Shown in pieces: positions 51,901 through 60,022 of a stretch of DNA of 64,000 nucleotides (positions within the stretch are counted from its first letter, which is position 1; every line of letters begins with the position of its first letter). A program made the translations under genes and the position numbers. The notes beneath the pieces are model-generated. The model was not told the DNA's origin, made no database searches, and saw nothing but the letters and a program-made list of their open reading frames with translations. The stretch is from Oscillospiraceae bacterium (lineage in GTDB: Bacteria > Bacillota > Clostridia > Oscillospirales > Ruminococcaceae). The DNA lies in contig JAGBCL010000059.1 in the NCBI GenBank assembly GCA_018110825.1, positions 25,367 to 89,366 on the forward strand, read 5' to 3'.

Positions 51901-52927
51901 AAGCATGTGAATTGCCGATTTTTATTCCGACAATTTCTTTCAGGGTGCTGTCATCTCTTTTTTTGTATTTTACAGGTTTTTCTGTGTACTGGTCAAATCC
52001 GTTTGTCGTTTCTGAAACTGCATCAGCGGTAATGTAGTCATTCCCTTCGCTGTAGGAAAGCAAGGCATAACATCCGTTTTTGCTTATGGTTGTGCCGCTT
52101 GAAGGAAGAAGAGCAGAAATGTTTTCAACAGAAAGCGTAAAACCTATTGTTCCGATGACTTTATTGTCAATGATGAGAGGTTCGGAATAGGAAATGATTT
52201 TATCGCTGTAGTATGTGTCCTCAAAGAAAAAGAACGGTCTGCTCCAATATCCGAGTTCATCTTTAGGAACATCAACATTGTTGTATGCAGCAGCGGCAGG
52301 CACGAAGAAAAAATCCATCTTATTTTCAAGAGGATTATATCTGAATTCATCTGTCCAATGAAGGTCAAGCGGTATTCCATGCTTTTCGGAGATTAAATGC
52401 GGGCCTCTTGACATAACTATATCGGAATAATCAGAAGGCGCTGATGCAGGGTCAGTGTCATTAAAAAATATACCGCGATAATTTTCCTGAACATTTTTCA
52501 TAGGAGCTTCTGGTGAATTTGCAAGCACGAAAAACACTCCGCTTGTGGAGTTGATACGGAGTGACGCAAGCATATCATCGGAAATACCTATAAGAAAATC
52601 CGATGCGTAATTGTCACTTGAAAGAAATTCGTCAACTGTCAGTGCATGTTTAGATGTCAGTGAGCGATAAGATTTTGTTATGTTGGAATTAAGAGAAGAA
52701 AGCGCATCTTTCTTGTGCAGAAGTTCCGTTTCAATATCAAGCGCATGTCTTGCCGCGCTTTCAACAAGAAGAGATTCATTATTCACATCAAGCTGATTTT
52801 CGGTACTTGAAAGTGACATTGAAACATAGAAAATCGCAGCCTGAAGAATTGAAACAGCCAATAATGCAATAATCATTCGCTGCATGATTGAAGTTCTTTC
52901 TTTTATCTTCTTTGTATTAATTTTCAT
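48959..52927 (-). CDS. Hybrid sensor histidine kinase with Cache, PAS, degenerate GGDEF, GAF and receiver domains
   Basis: A 1322-residue membrane sensor. Membrane helix 1 is near 18-38 and helix 2 near 385-405, with an extracytoplasmic Cache-like region (about 45-380) between them. A PAS-like domain (~470-580) and a GGDEF-like domain (~595-750) follow. The latter reads YRGGMDEF at 667-674, with Met at the second Gly, so it is probably inactive. A GAF-like domain spans ~790-940. HisKA has SKMSHEIRTPMNAI with the phosphorylated His at 958, and HATPase has NAVKF, DTGIGI and GGTGLGLAI. A receiver domain (~1198-1318) holds the phospho-Asp at 1250 (MDIRMPVMDG) and the late Lys in HLTKPID. The output partner and signal are unknown; no response regulator gene is adjacent. 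Confidence 0.9.
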   Translation of the reverse strand: MKINTKKIKERTSIMQRMIIALLAVSILQAAIFYVSMSLSSTENQLDVNNESLLVESAARHALDIETELLHKKDALSSLNSNITKSYRSLTSKHALTVDEFLSSDNYASDFLIGISDDMLASLRINSTSGVFFVLANSPEAPMKNVQENYRGIFFNDTDPASAPSDYSDIVMSRGPHLISEKHGIPLDLHWTDEFRYNPLENKMDFFFVPAAAAYNNVDVPKDELGYWSRPFFFFEDTYYSDKIISYSEPLIIDNKVIGTIGFTLSVENISALLPSSGTTISKNGCYALLSYSEGNDYITADAVSETTNGFDQYTEKPVKYKKRDDSTLKEIVGIKIGNSHALCAYSDLSLYPDGSPYEKEKWAVGAVDSESNIYTDFNGFKFRLILSFFASIAVGFVTVYFTVKHTTKPLKKLVEKIRSSDTNGVIEVIDTNISEIHDLSSTIHELSSKRIKYQNELITERERYLLALRSVNENILEYDCQTDVFYMHYFRHNGKNENFVTKEYSDFRNLVENGSITHKDYIKTMLDFIDGLSGEKGTYFRIKSPNSDDEYIWTYAKAKNVYDNDGNLLRIIASAKNVTKEKELEQEQLEQERRDPVTKFYTSEYGEILVSKFIMEYGGRCAISAILRVIGFDDMLNRYGRTFCSAVLEEIAEKIRKHVPENFVVYRGGMDEFVMITTLTQKDEARKFFRSLMDDIASIYNNETLKIECVVGAYLRMYTEPMSASKLKTRFASAAAFRFRDEFNGIVFADEVTDKSEFINNFNSVGPHKFTPFGNVKLEEITDIISFAFNIFEKASDIRIALEVFLRKAGRMLGMDRILIFSMNRDYFTVRLDMQWNAEGMAPIEMKNYISGKADYFNFESKFKGIDFKITDTAAFERNADPDNGKVVSDGTPYSVPMMDNDIITGVIVYEMHNKNTDDGMTALLFELTKIVSAYIAKSNTSRESRAKSEFLSKMSHEIRTPMNAIIGMTAIAMSSENVSESTMECLKKIDNSSHYLLSLINDILDMSRIESGKMTTEETYLNLEELINQIDTMIRVQTDSKGIWLKLENNIKHSHLLGDPLKLNQILVNIMGNAVKFTSVGGIHLRVNECEGDDENTVNVSFSVKDTGIGISEKNLDKIFNNFEQADPDTVRKYGGTGLGLAISSNLVRLLGGKLEVRSELGKGSEFFFTIPMKIAEEPENNGCGCSDAVDLTTKRILIVEDDELNIEIAKTLIEAEGITTELAENGQVAVDKFCASEENYYDAILMDIRMPVMDGIEATKRIRNTDRLDAFTIPIIAMTANAFDEDMKKSVECGMNGHLTKPIDMTKVMQTFRRIWSAK

Positions 52928-53042
52928 AATAATTATCCTCTATATAATTTTTTGAAATTACACAAAATAACATTATCTTACATTATACCATATTAAAGCG
53001 GAAAAGACAATAGAAAATCAATTTATTTTACGAAATAATCCT

Positions 53043-54029
53043 TTATTCCTCAGGATATGCAAAGCCCCATTCCTTGCGCAGGGAATCCATTATATCCATG
53101 ATGGCCAGAGTGTCATGAAGCGGATTGATGCGACTTTCCTTCAGTCCGTCATTGAGGCAATTCTGAACTTCCATAACTTCGAATTCGTAACCGTTGCAGA
53201 GATGCGGAGTGATACTTTCCTCTATGAGCTTGTTGTTTCTGTCATAAAGACGTACAGTATCAGTGCAGAAAAACCATGGGTTGAAAGCAATCTTACCATC
53301 TGTGCCAACAATTACTGCACGGTTTTCGTTATCAATATCAAAACCGCTTACAAAGCTTGCATAAGCGTTTTCATACTGCATTATCACAGCCTCATCCATA
53401 TCAACTCCAAGTTTGTCAATGTTCACGGAAGAGCTGATTTTCTTCGGTTCAAAGCCAAGGAAAGATGTTATGAGACTGAGCGGATAAACGCTCAGGTCAA
53501 GCAACGCACCTCCGCCTAATTCAGGACGGAAAAGTCTGTCATTTTCATCAAAGTCAACTGAGTTGGAGAAGTCCGCACGGATTGCTTTTATCGTACCGAT
53601 TTTGCCCTCGGCAACCCACTCCTTAGCCTTGCGGAAAGCGGGCAGGCACTTAGTCCACATAGCCTCCATAAAGAAAAGATTCTTTTCCTTTGCAATTTCA
53701 ATCAGCTCCCGAAGCTGTGTACTGTTTATCGTAACGCTTTTTTCGCAGAGTACGTTCTTTCCGTGCTCAAAACAAAGCTTAACATTTTCGTAATGACAGT
53801 TCATAGGAGTAGCAATGTAAATCACATCAATATTCTCGTCAGCAGCAAGCTCCTCATAGCTTCCGTAGCACTTCTGTGCACCGTACTGATTTCCGAACTT
53901 CTCAGCCTTTTCCTTGCTTCTTGAAGCACAGGCATAAAGCGTTGCTCCATCAACGTAATTAACTGCCTTTGCAAAGGTGTGTGCAATTTTCCCGGTAGCC
54001 ATAATTCCCCAATTAATAACTTTTTCCAT
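53043..54029 (-). CDS. Gfo/Idh/MocA-family oxidoreductase
   Basis: A 328-residue NAD(P)-dependent oxidoreductase. The start at 54029 leaves AAAGGA 8 nt upstream; an ATG three codons earlier abuts the site. The N-terminal Rossmann motif is WGIMATGKIAHTFAKAVN, then VIYIATPMNCHYENVKLCFEHGKNVLCEKSVTIN (EKP-type motif, here EKS). The C-terminal GFO/IDH fold includes GGGALLDLSVYPLSLITSFLG with the conserved Gly/Asp/Tyr set. Family members reduce or oxidise sugars, inositol and related polyols. The substrate is unknown. Confidence 0.88.
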   Translation of the reverse strand: MEKVINWGIMATGKIAHTFAKAVNYVDGATLYACASRSKEKAEKFGNQYGAQKCYGSYEELAADENIDVIYIATPMNCHYENVKLCFEHGKNVLCEKSVTINSTQLRELIEIAKEKNLFFMEAMWTKCLPAFRKAKEWVAEGKIGTIKAIRADFSNSVDFDENDRLFRPELGGGALLDLSVYPLSLITSFLGFEPKKISSSVNIDKLGVDMDEAVIMQYENAYASFVSGFDIDNENRAVIVGTDGKIAFNPWFFCTDTVRLYDRNNKLIEESITPHLCNGYEFEVMEVQNCLNDGLKESRINPLHDTLAIMDIMDSLRKEWGFAYPEE

Positions 54030-54057
54030 AGCAATCATCCTTTCTTATTAAGCAAGA

Positions 54058-54084
54058 AAAGGGCACCACACAGCGGTACCCTTT
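54058..54084 (-). terminator. terminator-like stem in the gap between the 132-residue unknown gene and the Gfo/Idh gene
   Basis: The stem AAAGGGCACC / GGTACCCTTT, with one mismatch, is followed by TTCTTGCTT on the minus strand. Confidence 0.65.
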
Positions 54085-54087
54085 AAA

Positions 54088-54486
54088 TTATTCAAAGCTT
54101 GTAAAATATGCCCACTCTTCAGGAGTAAGCTCATCATCACGTTTGCCGGTGATGACATAGAATCTGTCCTTCAGCGGAATGGACCATGTGCCGAGGCGGT
54201 CTGTAAGAACGTTGTGTTCTTTGTTCCATTCACGGAACTGTTCCTCAATCCAGTCAAGCATAGCGTGGTAGCCGTCACGGGTCTTTTCAAAAGTTTGTTC
54301 CGTAACAATTTCCGACAGGTCAAAAGAGTTTACGCCGTACCAAATTTCAACACGTATATCGTCCTTGGGGATGATGTGATAGTTGAAATCGTCCTCTGAC
54401 GTGCCCCGCTTGTTGCCGCTGTATTTGCCGCCCATATCGAAATATTCAAACTCAGGGATTTTGAAAACCCTCTCGCTTTTATCCAT
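54088..54486 (-). CDS. Unknown protein, predicted GyrI-like/ligand-binding fold not established
   Basis: A 132-residue soluble protein. The start at 54486 lies 8 nt after AAAGGA; an earlier ATG overlaps the site. It begins MDKSERVFKIPEFEYFDMGGKYSGNKRGTSEDDFNYHIIPKDDIRVEIWYGVNSF and ends with VITGKRDDELTPEEWAYFTSFE. Strand-rich segments alternate with a helix (MLDWIEEQFREWNKEH). The overall pattern is like small GyrI-like effector-binding proteins, but no signature is convincing. It is a single gene with its own terminator. Confidence 0.65.
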   Translation of the reverse strand: MDKSERVFKIPEFEYFDMGGKYSGNKRGTSEDDFNYHIIPKDDIRVEIWYGVNSFDLSEIVTEQTFEKTRDGYHAMLDWIEEQFREWNKEHNVLTDRLGTWSIPLKDRFYVITGKRDDELTPEEWAYFTSFE

Positions 54487-54504
54487 AAAATCAATCCTTT
54501 GCAA

Positions 54505-54685
54505 TTGTTAGATTAATTATAGCATATTTTGTCGGGTTATTCAAGGGGAATTATGGGTAAACACGAATTCATATCAGTTTTTTGATTTGTTGCATTTCCC
54601 TTTATGCCAGCATGTACGGCAACTTCTGTTTTCAGTTACCTTTGTGTCAGGAGAAAATCGGAAAGCATTATGCTGATTAGTTTTT
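54505..54685. other. non-coding gap
   Basis: A 181-nt gap between the solute-binding lipoprotein stop and the 132-residue gene start. No terminator stem, promoter pair or coding frame is convincing. Confidence 0.5.
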
Positions 54686-56095
54686 TTATAAAAAGTCTCC
54701 TAATGCATCGTTCTCACAAACATCATATGATTTCAGACCGTTTATATAGTCTTGCATTCCGTACATATAGCTTTCATCCAGCATTACATCATATTCTGTT
54801 ATGTAAGAGGCTGAAATTTTTTCTGCTTCTTCAAGATATACAGCATAGGTGTTCTGTGAGAAAAATTCGGAATAGTAATTTTCTGCAATTCTTTGCATTG
54901 CACTTCGGCTGTTGCAGAAAAAATCACCAGTGATGAGTGCATATTCTTCCATAGCCTCAGAATTGCAGGTCAATGCTTTCAGCACCTCCCCGCAAAGTGC
55001 CGGGTTGTCTGTGGTTGAGGATACACAGATGAAACTTCCGCCCCAGAAGTAAGGCATTTGAGGAGAGCATATTCCCCATGTTCCGTTTTCTGCACCACTG
55101 TTTTTTATTACCCCTTCAGTTCCCCATACAGGGAAATAAATTCCGAAAACATTGTTCTGGCCATAAAATGTTTCGCACCATTCAGATGTCCATAAGCCAT
55201 AGTTAGGATTGTAATAGTTTGCAACGTCTGAATACATATCATCTGCCCATTGCTTCAATGTTCCGTCAACATTGATTATGCCATTTTCATCAATCCATGG
55301 AGAAGTTCTGTTCTGAGCGTAAAGTCTGTAGGCTTCTGCTGATGAACCTATCATGTAATATCCGTTCTGCGCAAGCAGTTCAGCTGTAAGGCTGTAATAG
55401 TCAGCCAGAAGTTCCTCGATATAATCAGGCGAAGAATTCCCGAAAACAGCTTCGGCAATATCGCGTCTGTATGCGAAAACTCCGGGGTCGGCCTGCCAGC
55501 ATACTGCTTTGAGAACACCGTCACTGCTTGTCCCCATTTCAACCGTGTAACCGAACATGTCTTCTGTGTCGGCTTCGGTAAACCCTACCTCCGAAAGAGG
55601 AAGAGTCCATTCAGAATTAATCTGTGACTGCATATAGTCGGGATCAGCTACAATAATATCTATAGGATTTTCCTCATAAATATTTGGAGTATCGCTTAGA
55701 AAAGCGGCATATTCGTAATCAGAAGAAAGTTCTATATCTATAACAAATTCCACAGAAACCCCATCCGGAAGATCCTCTTCGCCGTACATGTAATCAAAGG
55801 CGTTCTTGATATCCTCGTTGCGGCAAAGTATTCTCAGTACGCTGCCTTCATCTTTAGGAAGGGGTTGCTCTGCAGCAGTTGTTTCAGTAGCTTTTTCATC
55901 AAACACTGATGTCTGAATTGTCTCAAGTTCGACTTTCTTGATTGGCTTGATATATTCGTCGTATTCTTCTTCAACAATTCTGTCAATCAGAATTTCATCA
56001 TCTGCTGATAATTCTGAGCCTGCACCTGAACAACCTGTTGCTGTAAGCACAGCTGCTGTCATAAATGCAATTATTTTTTTGCTTCTTATTGTCAT
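54686..56095 (-). CDS. Orphan extracellular solute-binding lipoprotein
   Basis: A 469-residue lipoprotein. The signal peptide ends in ATGC with the acylated Cys near residue 22. The acidic linker runs to about 85, after which a family 1 solute-binding fold is seen (LRILCRNEDIKNAFDYM, IDIIVADPDYMQSQINSEWTLPLSEVGF, VCWQADPGVFAYRRDIAEAVFG, VFGIYFPVWGTEGVIKNSGAENGTWGIC). It likely binds a sugar or oligosaccharide outside the membrane. No permease or ATPase gene is adjacent, so it may pair with a transporter elsewhere or act as a sensor partner. It is complete. Confidence 0.82.
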   Translation of the reverse strand: MTIRSKKIIAFMTAAVLTATGCSGAGSELSADDEILIDRIVEEEYDEYIKPIKKVELETIQTSVFDEKATETTAAEQPLPKDEGSVLRILCRNEDIKNAFDYMYGEEDLPDGVSVEFVIDIELSSDYEYAAFLSDTPNIYEENPIDIIVADPDYMQSQINSEWTLPLSEVGFTEADTEDMFGYTVEMGTSSDGVLKAVCWQADPGVFAYRRDIAEAVFGNSSPDYIEELLADYYSLTAELLAQNGYYMIGSSAEAYRLYAQNRTSPWIDENGIINVDGTLKQWADDMYSDVANYYNPNYGLWTSEWCETFYGQNNVFGIYFPVWGTEGVIKNSGAENGTWGICSPQMPYFWGGSFICVSSTTDNPALCGEVLKALTCNSEAMEEYALITGDFFCNSRSAMQRIAENYYSEFFSQNTYAVYLEEAEKISASYITEYDVMLDESYMYGMQDYINGLKSYDVCENDALGDFL

Positions 56096-56181
56096 AAAAT
56101 ACCGCCCCCGATTTTAATGTTAATAAATTAAGTTTAACACTAAACGGATAAAATTTCAACAATATCAAGATTACATTATGG

Positions 56182-56580
56182 TTACATTTCGGAAAATCTT
56201 TTTCCAAAGAAGTTGCAGATTATAACGGCAGGCACCGACAGAAAAAACCACAGCACCGAAAACGGCAGGCAAATCTGGCCGAAAAGATTGAACATCATTT
56301 CAGAATAGTCCCATACTCCCCAGCCAAGCCACAGATTTACTATGCAGCCTGCTATGAATTCCAGTACAGTAATTGTGATTGCTCCGAAAAGGCATTTCAT
56401 CATCAACGGCTCGTGGGGCTTTGACATGAATCTGCGGAACATTATCAGCAGGCACAGTCCACCCGTAAGCGTCATACTCCAGTGCGTAAATCCTCTGAAT
56501 ACGACTTCGATAATAGAGTAAATTACCCCTCCGAAAAGAAATACTACAAAATTTTCAACAGTTCTCGGCAATTTCATCAC
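56182..56580 (-). CDS. CmpB-like putative ABC transporter permease (small membrane protein)
   Basis: A 132-residue membrane protein with four predicted segments (VENFVVFLFGGVIYSIIEVVFRGF, LTGGLCLLIMFRRFM, LFGAITITVLEFIAGCIVNLWLGWGVWDYS and LFGQICLPFSVLWFFLSVPAVIICNFFGKRF). The segment GVIYSIIEVVFRGFTHWSM and the WDYS motif before the NLFGQICLPFS segment mark the ABC_trans_CmpB-like family, annotated as putative ABC permease with no proven function. It stands alone with a gap of 86 nt before the lipoprotein gene. Confidence 0.8.
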   Translation of the reverse strand: MMKLPRTVENFVVFLFGGVIYSIIEVVFRGFTHWSMTLTGGLCLLIMFRRFMSKPHEPLMMKCLFGAITITVLEFIAGCIVNLWLGWGVWDYSEMMFNLFGQICLPFSVLWFFLSVPAVIICNFFGKRFSEM

Positions 56581-56663
56581 TTCCTGATTTTCAAATTTGT
56601 TCTATCTGTATTTTCAGCACTTTGTGCAAATCTATTACAAGAAAGTTATGTAAACCGTCGTTG

Positions 56664-56692
56664 TTGACATTATGCAGAAACGGTGGTAAAAT
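56664..56692 (+). promoter_or_regulatory. promoter of the alarmone synthetase and downstream genes
   Basis: TTGACA (56664-56669), 17 nt, TAAAAT (56687-56692). An AAAGGATGA site precedes the ATG at 56728. Confidence 0.7.
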
Positions 56693-56727
56693 AAAACTGG
56701 GGAATAATCTGTAAAGGATGATAACCG

Positions 56728-57405
56728 ATGATTGATGAAAAATACAGCATAAATGAGCTTGTTGATATTGCTGAAGGATCAGACCTTGAAAAAATCATGA
56801 AAAAATTTTCTACAAGAATGCAGCTTTACAGCGGAGGGATAAAGGAAATCCGTACCAAGCTGGAAATTCTTGACGAAGAGTTCAAGTCAAAGTTCTCTTA
56901 TAACCCCATACACAACATTGAATCAAGACTTAAATCAATGTCAAGCATCGTGCAGAAAATCAAGTCCAAGGGACTTGAGATAAGCATCGATTCGATAACC
57001 GAAAATATAACTGATATTGCAGGAATAAGAGTTATCTGCAACTATATTGATGACATATACCGTGTTGCGGAAATGCTTACTGTGCAGGATGATATTACTG
57101 TGCTTCAGATGAGGGATTACATAAAAAATCCGAAATCATCAGGCTATAAAAGTCTGCACCTCATTGTTGAAGTGCCTGTTTTTCTTTCAACCGGCCCAGT
57201 GCCAATGCCTGTTGAAATTCAGATTCGTACCATTGCCATGGATTTTTGGGCAAGCCTTGAACATAAGCTGAAATATAAGAACAGCAATATGGTTGACGAT
57301 GACCTGCATGAAAGACTGAAAAAATGTGCTGATGAAATCTCGGCTATCGACTACGAAATGCAGGATATTCACAATACAATTAATTCAAGAAACAAATCAG
57401 AATAA
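56728..57405 (+). CDS. relQ: Small alarmone synthetase (RelQ/YjbM-like GTP pyrophosphokinase)
   Basis: A 225-residue single-domain (p)ppGpp synthetase without hydrolase or regulatory domains. The synthetase motifs are visible: IESRLKSMSSIVQKIKSKG, ITDIAGIRVICNYIDDIYRVAEML with the catalytic Asp, KNPKSSGYKSLHLIVEVP, VPMPVEIQIRTIAMDFWASLEHKLKYK, and the C-terminal helices. RelQ-type proteins make alarmone from GDP or GTP plus ATP under envelope and other stress. It has a strong promoter and is followed 21 nt later by a surface lipoprotein gene, so the two may be co-expressed. Confidence 0.92.
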   Translation: MIDEKYSINELVDIAEGSDLEKIMKKFSTRMQLYSGGIKEIRTKLEILDEEFKSKFSYNPIHNIESRLKSMSSIVQKIKSKGLEISIDSITENITDIAGIRVICNYIDDIYRVAEMLTVQDDITVLQMRDYIKNPKSSGYKSLHLIVEVPVFLSTGPVPMPVEIQIRTIAMDFWASLEHKLKYKNSNMVDDDLHERLKKCADEISAIDYEMQDIHNTINSRNKSE

Positions 57406-57426
57406 TCATATGAGAGGAGAGATATT

Positions 57427-58626
57427 ATGCGCAGAACTTTATTGTGTATAATGCTCTCCGTTTGTTTTTTTATACTTTCAGCCTGTGAAAGCAGTCCGCC
57501 TGATGTAACAAGTGCAAGTGTCGTAACAACGAGCGAGGCTGTTGTTACTACCATTCCGATTGCGGAATCTTCTTATGGGACGGCTGAACTGTCCACAACT
57601 GAAGCAACGGTTGAAACAATATCCGAAACTACCACGATTTCAATGACAGATGTCACAACATCAGAAAGCATTTCCGAAACTGTTTCTGAAACAACGGTTA
57701 CCGAGCCGCCTGCGGACGAAACAACAACCGAAACAACAACCGTATCCACAACAGCAGAAACTACTGCACCTGCAACAACGAAAATTACCGAAACGGAAAA
57801 GCCTGAAGTGCCCGTTGTTATCCCGGAAATAAAAACTCCACTTGCAAGCGGCGTGAGTGTTGCTGCAACCGATAAGGCGGAAATTGACTTCAGCTGTGCA
57901 GATGAAGGATATATTTCGGCTGTATATAACGGCAAAAGTGAGCGTGCAAAGCTGAGAATAAAGTGCGGAAATCTGCAGTATGACCATGACCTTGCCGCTG
58001 ATGGCACAAGAGAGTTTTTTCCGCTTATGGAAAGCGGAAGCTACTCGGTCAAGGTTTACGAACTTGTTACGGGAAAAAGCTATGGAGAGGCTGTGTCCGC
58101 TGAGTTTGAGGTGAAGATAAAAAGCTCAACGGAAATGTATCTTTATCCCAATAAATATATTGATTTCAGCAGCAAATCAAAGTGCGTAAAAAAAGCCGCA
58201 GAGCTTTGTGCGGGGGCAGATGATGATATTGAAAAAATTGCTGCTGTTTTCGTGTACGTTACAGATACGATTTCATATGACAAAGAGCTTGCTGCAACGG
58301 TAAAAAGCGGCTATATTCCCGACCCTGACAGGACGCTTGAAAAGGGCAAGGGAATCTGTTTTGATTATTCTTCACTGATGGCGGCAATGCTGCGCTCACA
58401 GAATATTCCGACACGGCTTGTGATAGGCTGGGCAGACCCGGATATTTATCACGCGTGGAATGAGATTTATACGGAGGAAACAGGCTGGATTACCCCTGAA
58501 CTGTTCCTGAAAAAGAAAGGCTACAATATTGCCGACGCAACATTTTATGCAGGTAATCCCGATAAGGAAAAAATTTCGGATTATATTGAGGACAGCGGCA
58601 ATTATTCCGCTGTATACAGATATTGA
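57427..58626 (+). CDS. Lipoprotein with transglutaminase-like domain
   Basis: A 399-residue lipoprotein. The signal MRRTLLCIMLSVCFFILSAC ends in lipobox LSAC. A Thr/Ser/Glu linker spans ~30-130. A beta-sandwich domain follows (~135-235), then a transglutaminase core. The catalytic Cys is in GKGICFDYSSLMAAMLRSQNIPTRLV and the His in YHAWNEIYTEETGWITPELF; the third residue could be the Asp in IADATFYAG, after a longer loop than usual. Such domains cross-link or cleave peptides and often have protease or maturation roles. Its position directly before pilin-system genes hints at a surface role, perhaps with pili, which is inference. Confidence 0.85.
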   Translation: MRRTLLCIMLSVCFFILSACESSPPDVTSASVVTTSEAVVTTIPIAESSYGTAELSTTEATVETISETTTISMTDVTTSESISETVSETTVTEPPADETTTETTTVSTTAETTAPATTKITETEKPEVPVVIPEIKTPLASGVSVAATDKAEIDFSCADEGYISAVYNGKSERAKLRIKCGNLQYDHDLAADGTREFFPLMESGSYSVKVYELVTGKSYGEAVSAEFEVKIKSSTEMYLYPNKYIDFSSKSKCVKKAAELCAGADDDIEKIAAVFVYVTDTISYDKELAATVKSGYIPDPDRTLEKGKGICFDYSSLMAAMLRSQNIPTRLVIGWADPDIYHAWNEIYTEETGWITPELFLKKKGYNIADATFYAGNPDKEKISDYIEDSGNYSAVYRY

Positions 58627-58649
58627 CATAATGAGAAAGGGTGATTGAG

Positions 58650-59693
58650 ATGGCAATTAAAATGCTGACAAATGAAGAAAATGCTTTTTTCTGCGAGCAG
58701 CTTGCTATGATACTGGAGGCAGGTGTGCCGATTGCCGACGGAATTGAGGTGCTCTCAGAAGATGCGGGTGACAAACGTTTCAAGGAGATTTCCGATACAC
58801 TTGTGAAGCTTATGAATGAGGATATGACCATTTTTGATGCAATGGACAAGTCAGGGCTTTTTCCTGAATATGCCGTAAAAATGGTTAAAATCGGTTCCCT
58901 GACCGGACGTCTTGAGGACGCTCTCAACGGGCTTGCGGATTACTACGCAAAGCGCGCGGAACTTCGTCAGACGGTAAAAAGTTCAGTTGCACATCCGCTT
59001 ATGCTTCTTGCTATGATGACGGTTGTAATAGTGGTTATGGTTATCAAGATTATCCCTATGTTCAGGGATATCTTCTTCCAGTTTGACGACAGCGCTGCAG
59101 CGGCTGTTGAGGGAAGCATAACATTTGCCTATAACATCGGTCTTGGTGTAATGATTACCCTTGCAGCTGTACTGGTGATAACACTTGTAACGGCTTTGCT
59201 GATGAAGATTCCGTCTGCAAGAAAGGGTCTCAAAAGCTTTGCGTCAAACTTTATCCTTACCAGAAACCTGTCTGAGACAATGGCTATGGCAGATGTTACA
59301 AATGCAATCAGCATGATGGCTTCATGTGGTATTTCTCCTGAGCAGTCACTGGAAATGGTGCAGGGACTTACTGTAAACAAAGCGGTGCAGAAGCGTGTCA
59401 AGGAATGTGAAAAGCTTGTGCTTGACGGTGAATATTTTGCAGATGCAATTGCAAAGTCAAAGCTTCTGCCTTCGATTTACGCACATTCCTTGAAGGTTGC
59501 ATACAAGTCGGGTTCATTTGATTCTGCATGGCAGAAAATCGGTGAACGTTTCACGCAGGAATGTGACAGAAAAATTTATGGTGCTGTATCTTTTATTGAA
59601 CCTGTTATAATCGGTATTCTCGCGGTTATCATCGGCTCGGTGCTTCTGGCGGTAATGCTCCCGATGACGGATATTATTACCACAATAGGATAA
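58650..59693 (+). CDS. Type II secretion/type IV pilus platform protein (GspF/PilC family)
   Basis: A 347-residue inner-membrane protein. The start at 58650 has GAAAGGG upstream; a GTG at 58641 overlaps it. It has the two-domain T2SSF layout: a cytoplasmic helical domain (FCEQLAMILEAGVPIADGIEVL, MVKIGSLTGRLEDALNGLADYYAKRAELRQTVKSSVAHPLMLL), a membrane hairpin, and a second repeat (MADVTNAISMMASCGISPEQSLEMVQGL, HSLKVAYKSGSFDSAWQKIGERFTQECDRKIYGAVSFIEPVIIGILAVIIGSVLLAVMLPM). It anchors the assembly ATPase and pilins. It leads a compact cluster of pilin-like genes and a PilT-like ATPase. Confidence 0.9.
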   Translation: MAIKMLTNEENAFFCEQLAMILEAGVPIADGIEVLSEDAGDKRFKEISDTLVKLMNEDMTIFDAMDKSGLFPEYAVKMVKIGSLTGRLEDALNGLADYYAKRAELRQTVKSSVAHPLMLLAMMTVVIVVMVIKIIPMFRDIFFQFDDSAAAAVEGSITFAYNIGLGVMITLAAVLVITLVTALLMKIPSARKGLKSFASNFILTRNLSETMAMADVTNAISMMASCGISPEQSLEMVQGLTVNKAVQKRVKECEKLVLDGEYFADAIAKSKLLPSIYAHSLKVAYKSGSFDSAWQKIGERFTQECDRKIYGAVSFIEPVIIGILAVIIGSVLLAVMLPMTDIITTIG

Positions 59694-59706
59694 TACGGAG
59701 GCACAT

Positions 59707-60021
59707 ATGGAAAAGAAACGTATCAGCAGGCTGACGGTGCTTTCGGTAATTTTGTTTGTACTGGTAGTAGTATGGTTTATCACTTCCGTAGGCAATGCAG
59801 GCGAAGCTGCCGACAGAAAACGTACGGACTCGGTTTACAATACAATTATGAATGGTGCCGTACTTTGTTACTCTATTGAGGGGGAATATCCGCCGAGTCT
59901 GGACTACCTCAAAGAAAATTACGGCATAATTCTTGACAGCGACAAATATATGGTTGACTACAGATATTTCGGTGCAAACATCAGACCGACAATTGTTGTT
60001 ACTGAAAAAACGGAGGCTTAA
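59707..60021 (+). CDS. Small pseudopilin-like protein
   Basis: A 104-residue protein with a short basic N terminus, one membrane helix (LTVLSVILFVLVVVWFITSVG) and a small extracytoplasmic domain. The region YSIEGEYPPSLDYLKENYGIILDSDKYMVDYRYFG resembles GspG-type pseudopilins, in which a YPPSL-turn follows the helix. There is no class III signal (G|FxxxE), so it may be assembled as an uncleaved minor component. It lies 13 nt after the F protein gene. Confidence 0.65.
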   Translation: MEKKRISRLTVLSVILFVLVVVWFITSVGNAGEAADRKRTDSVYNTIMNGAVLCYSIEGEYPPSLDYLKENYGIILDSDKYMVDYRYFGANIRPTIVVTEKTEA

Positions 60022-60022
60022 G

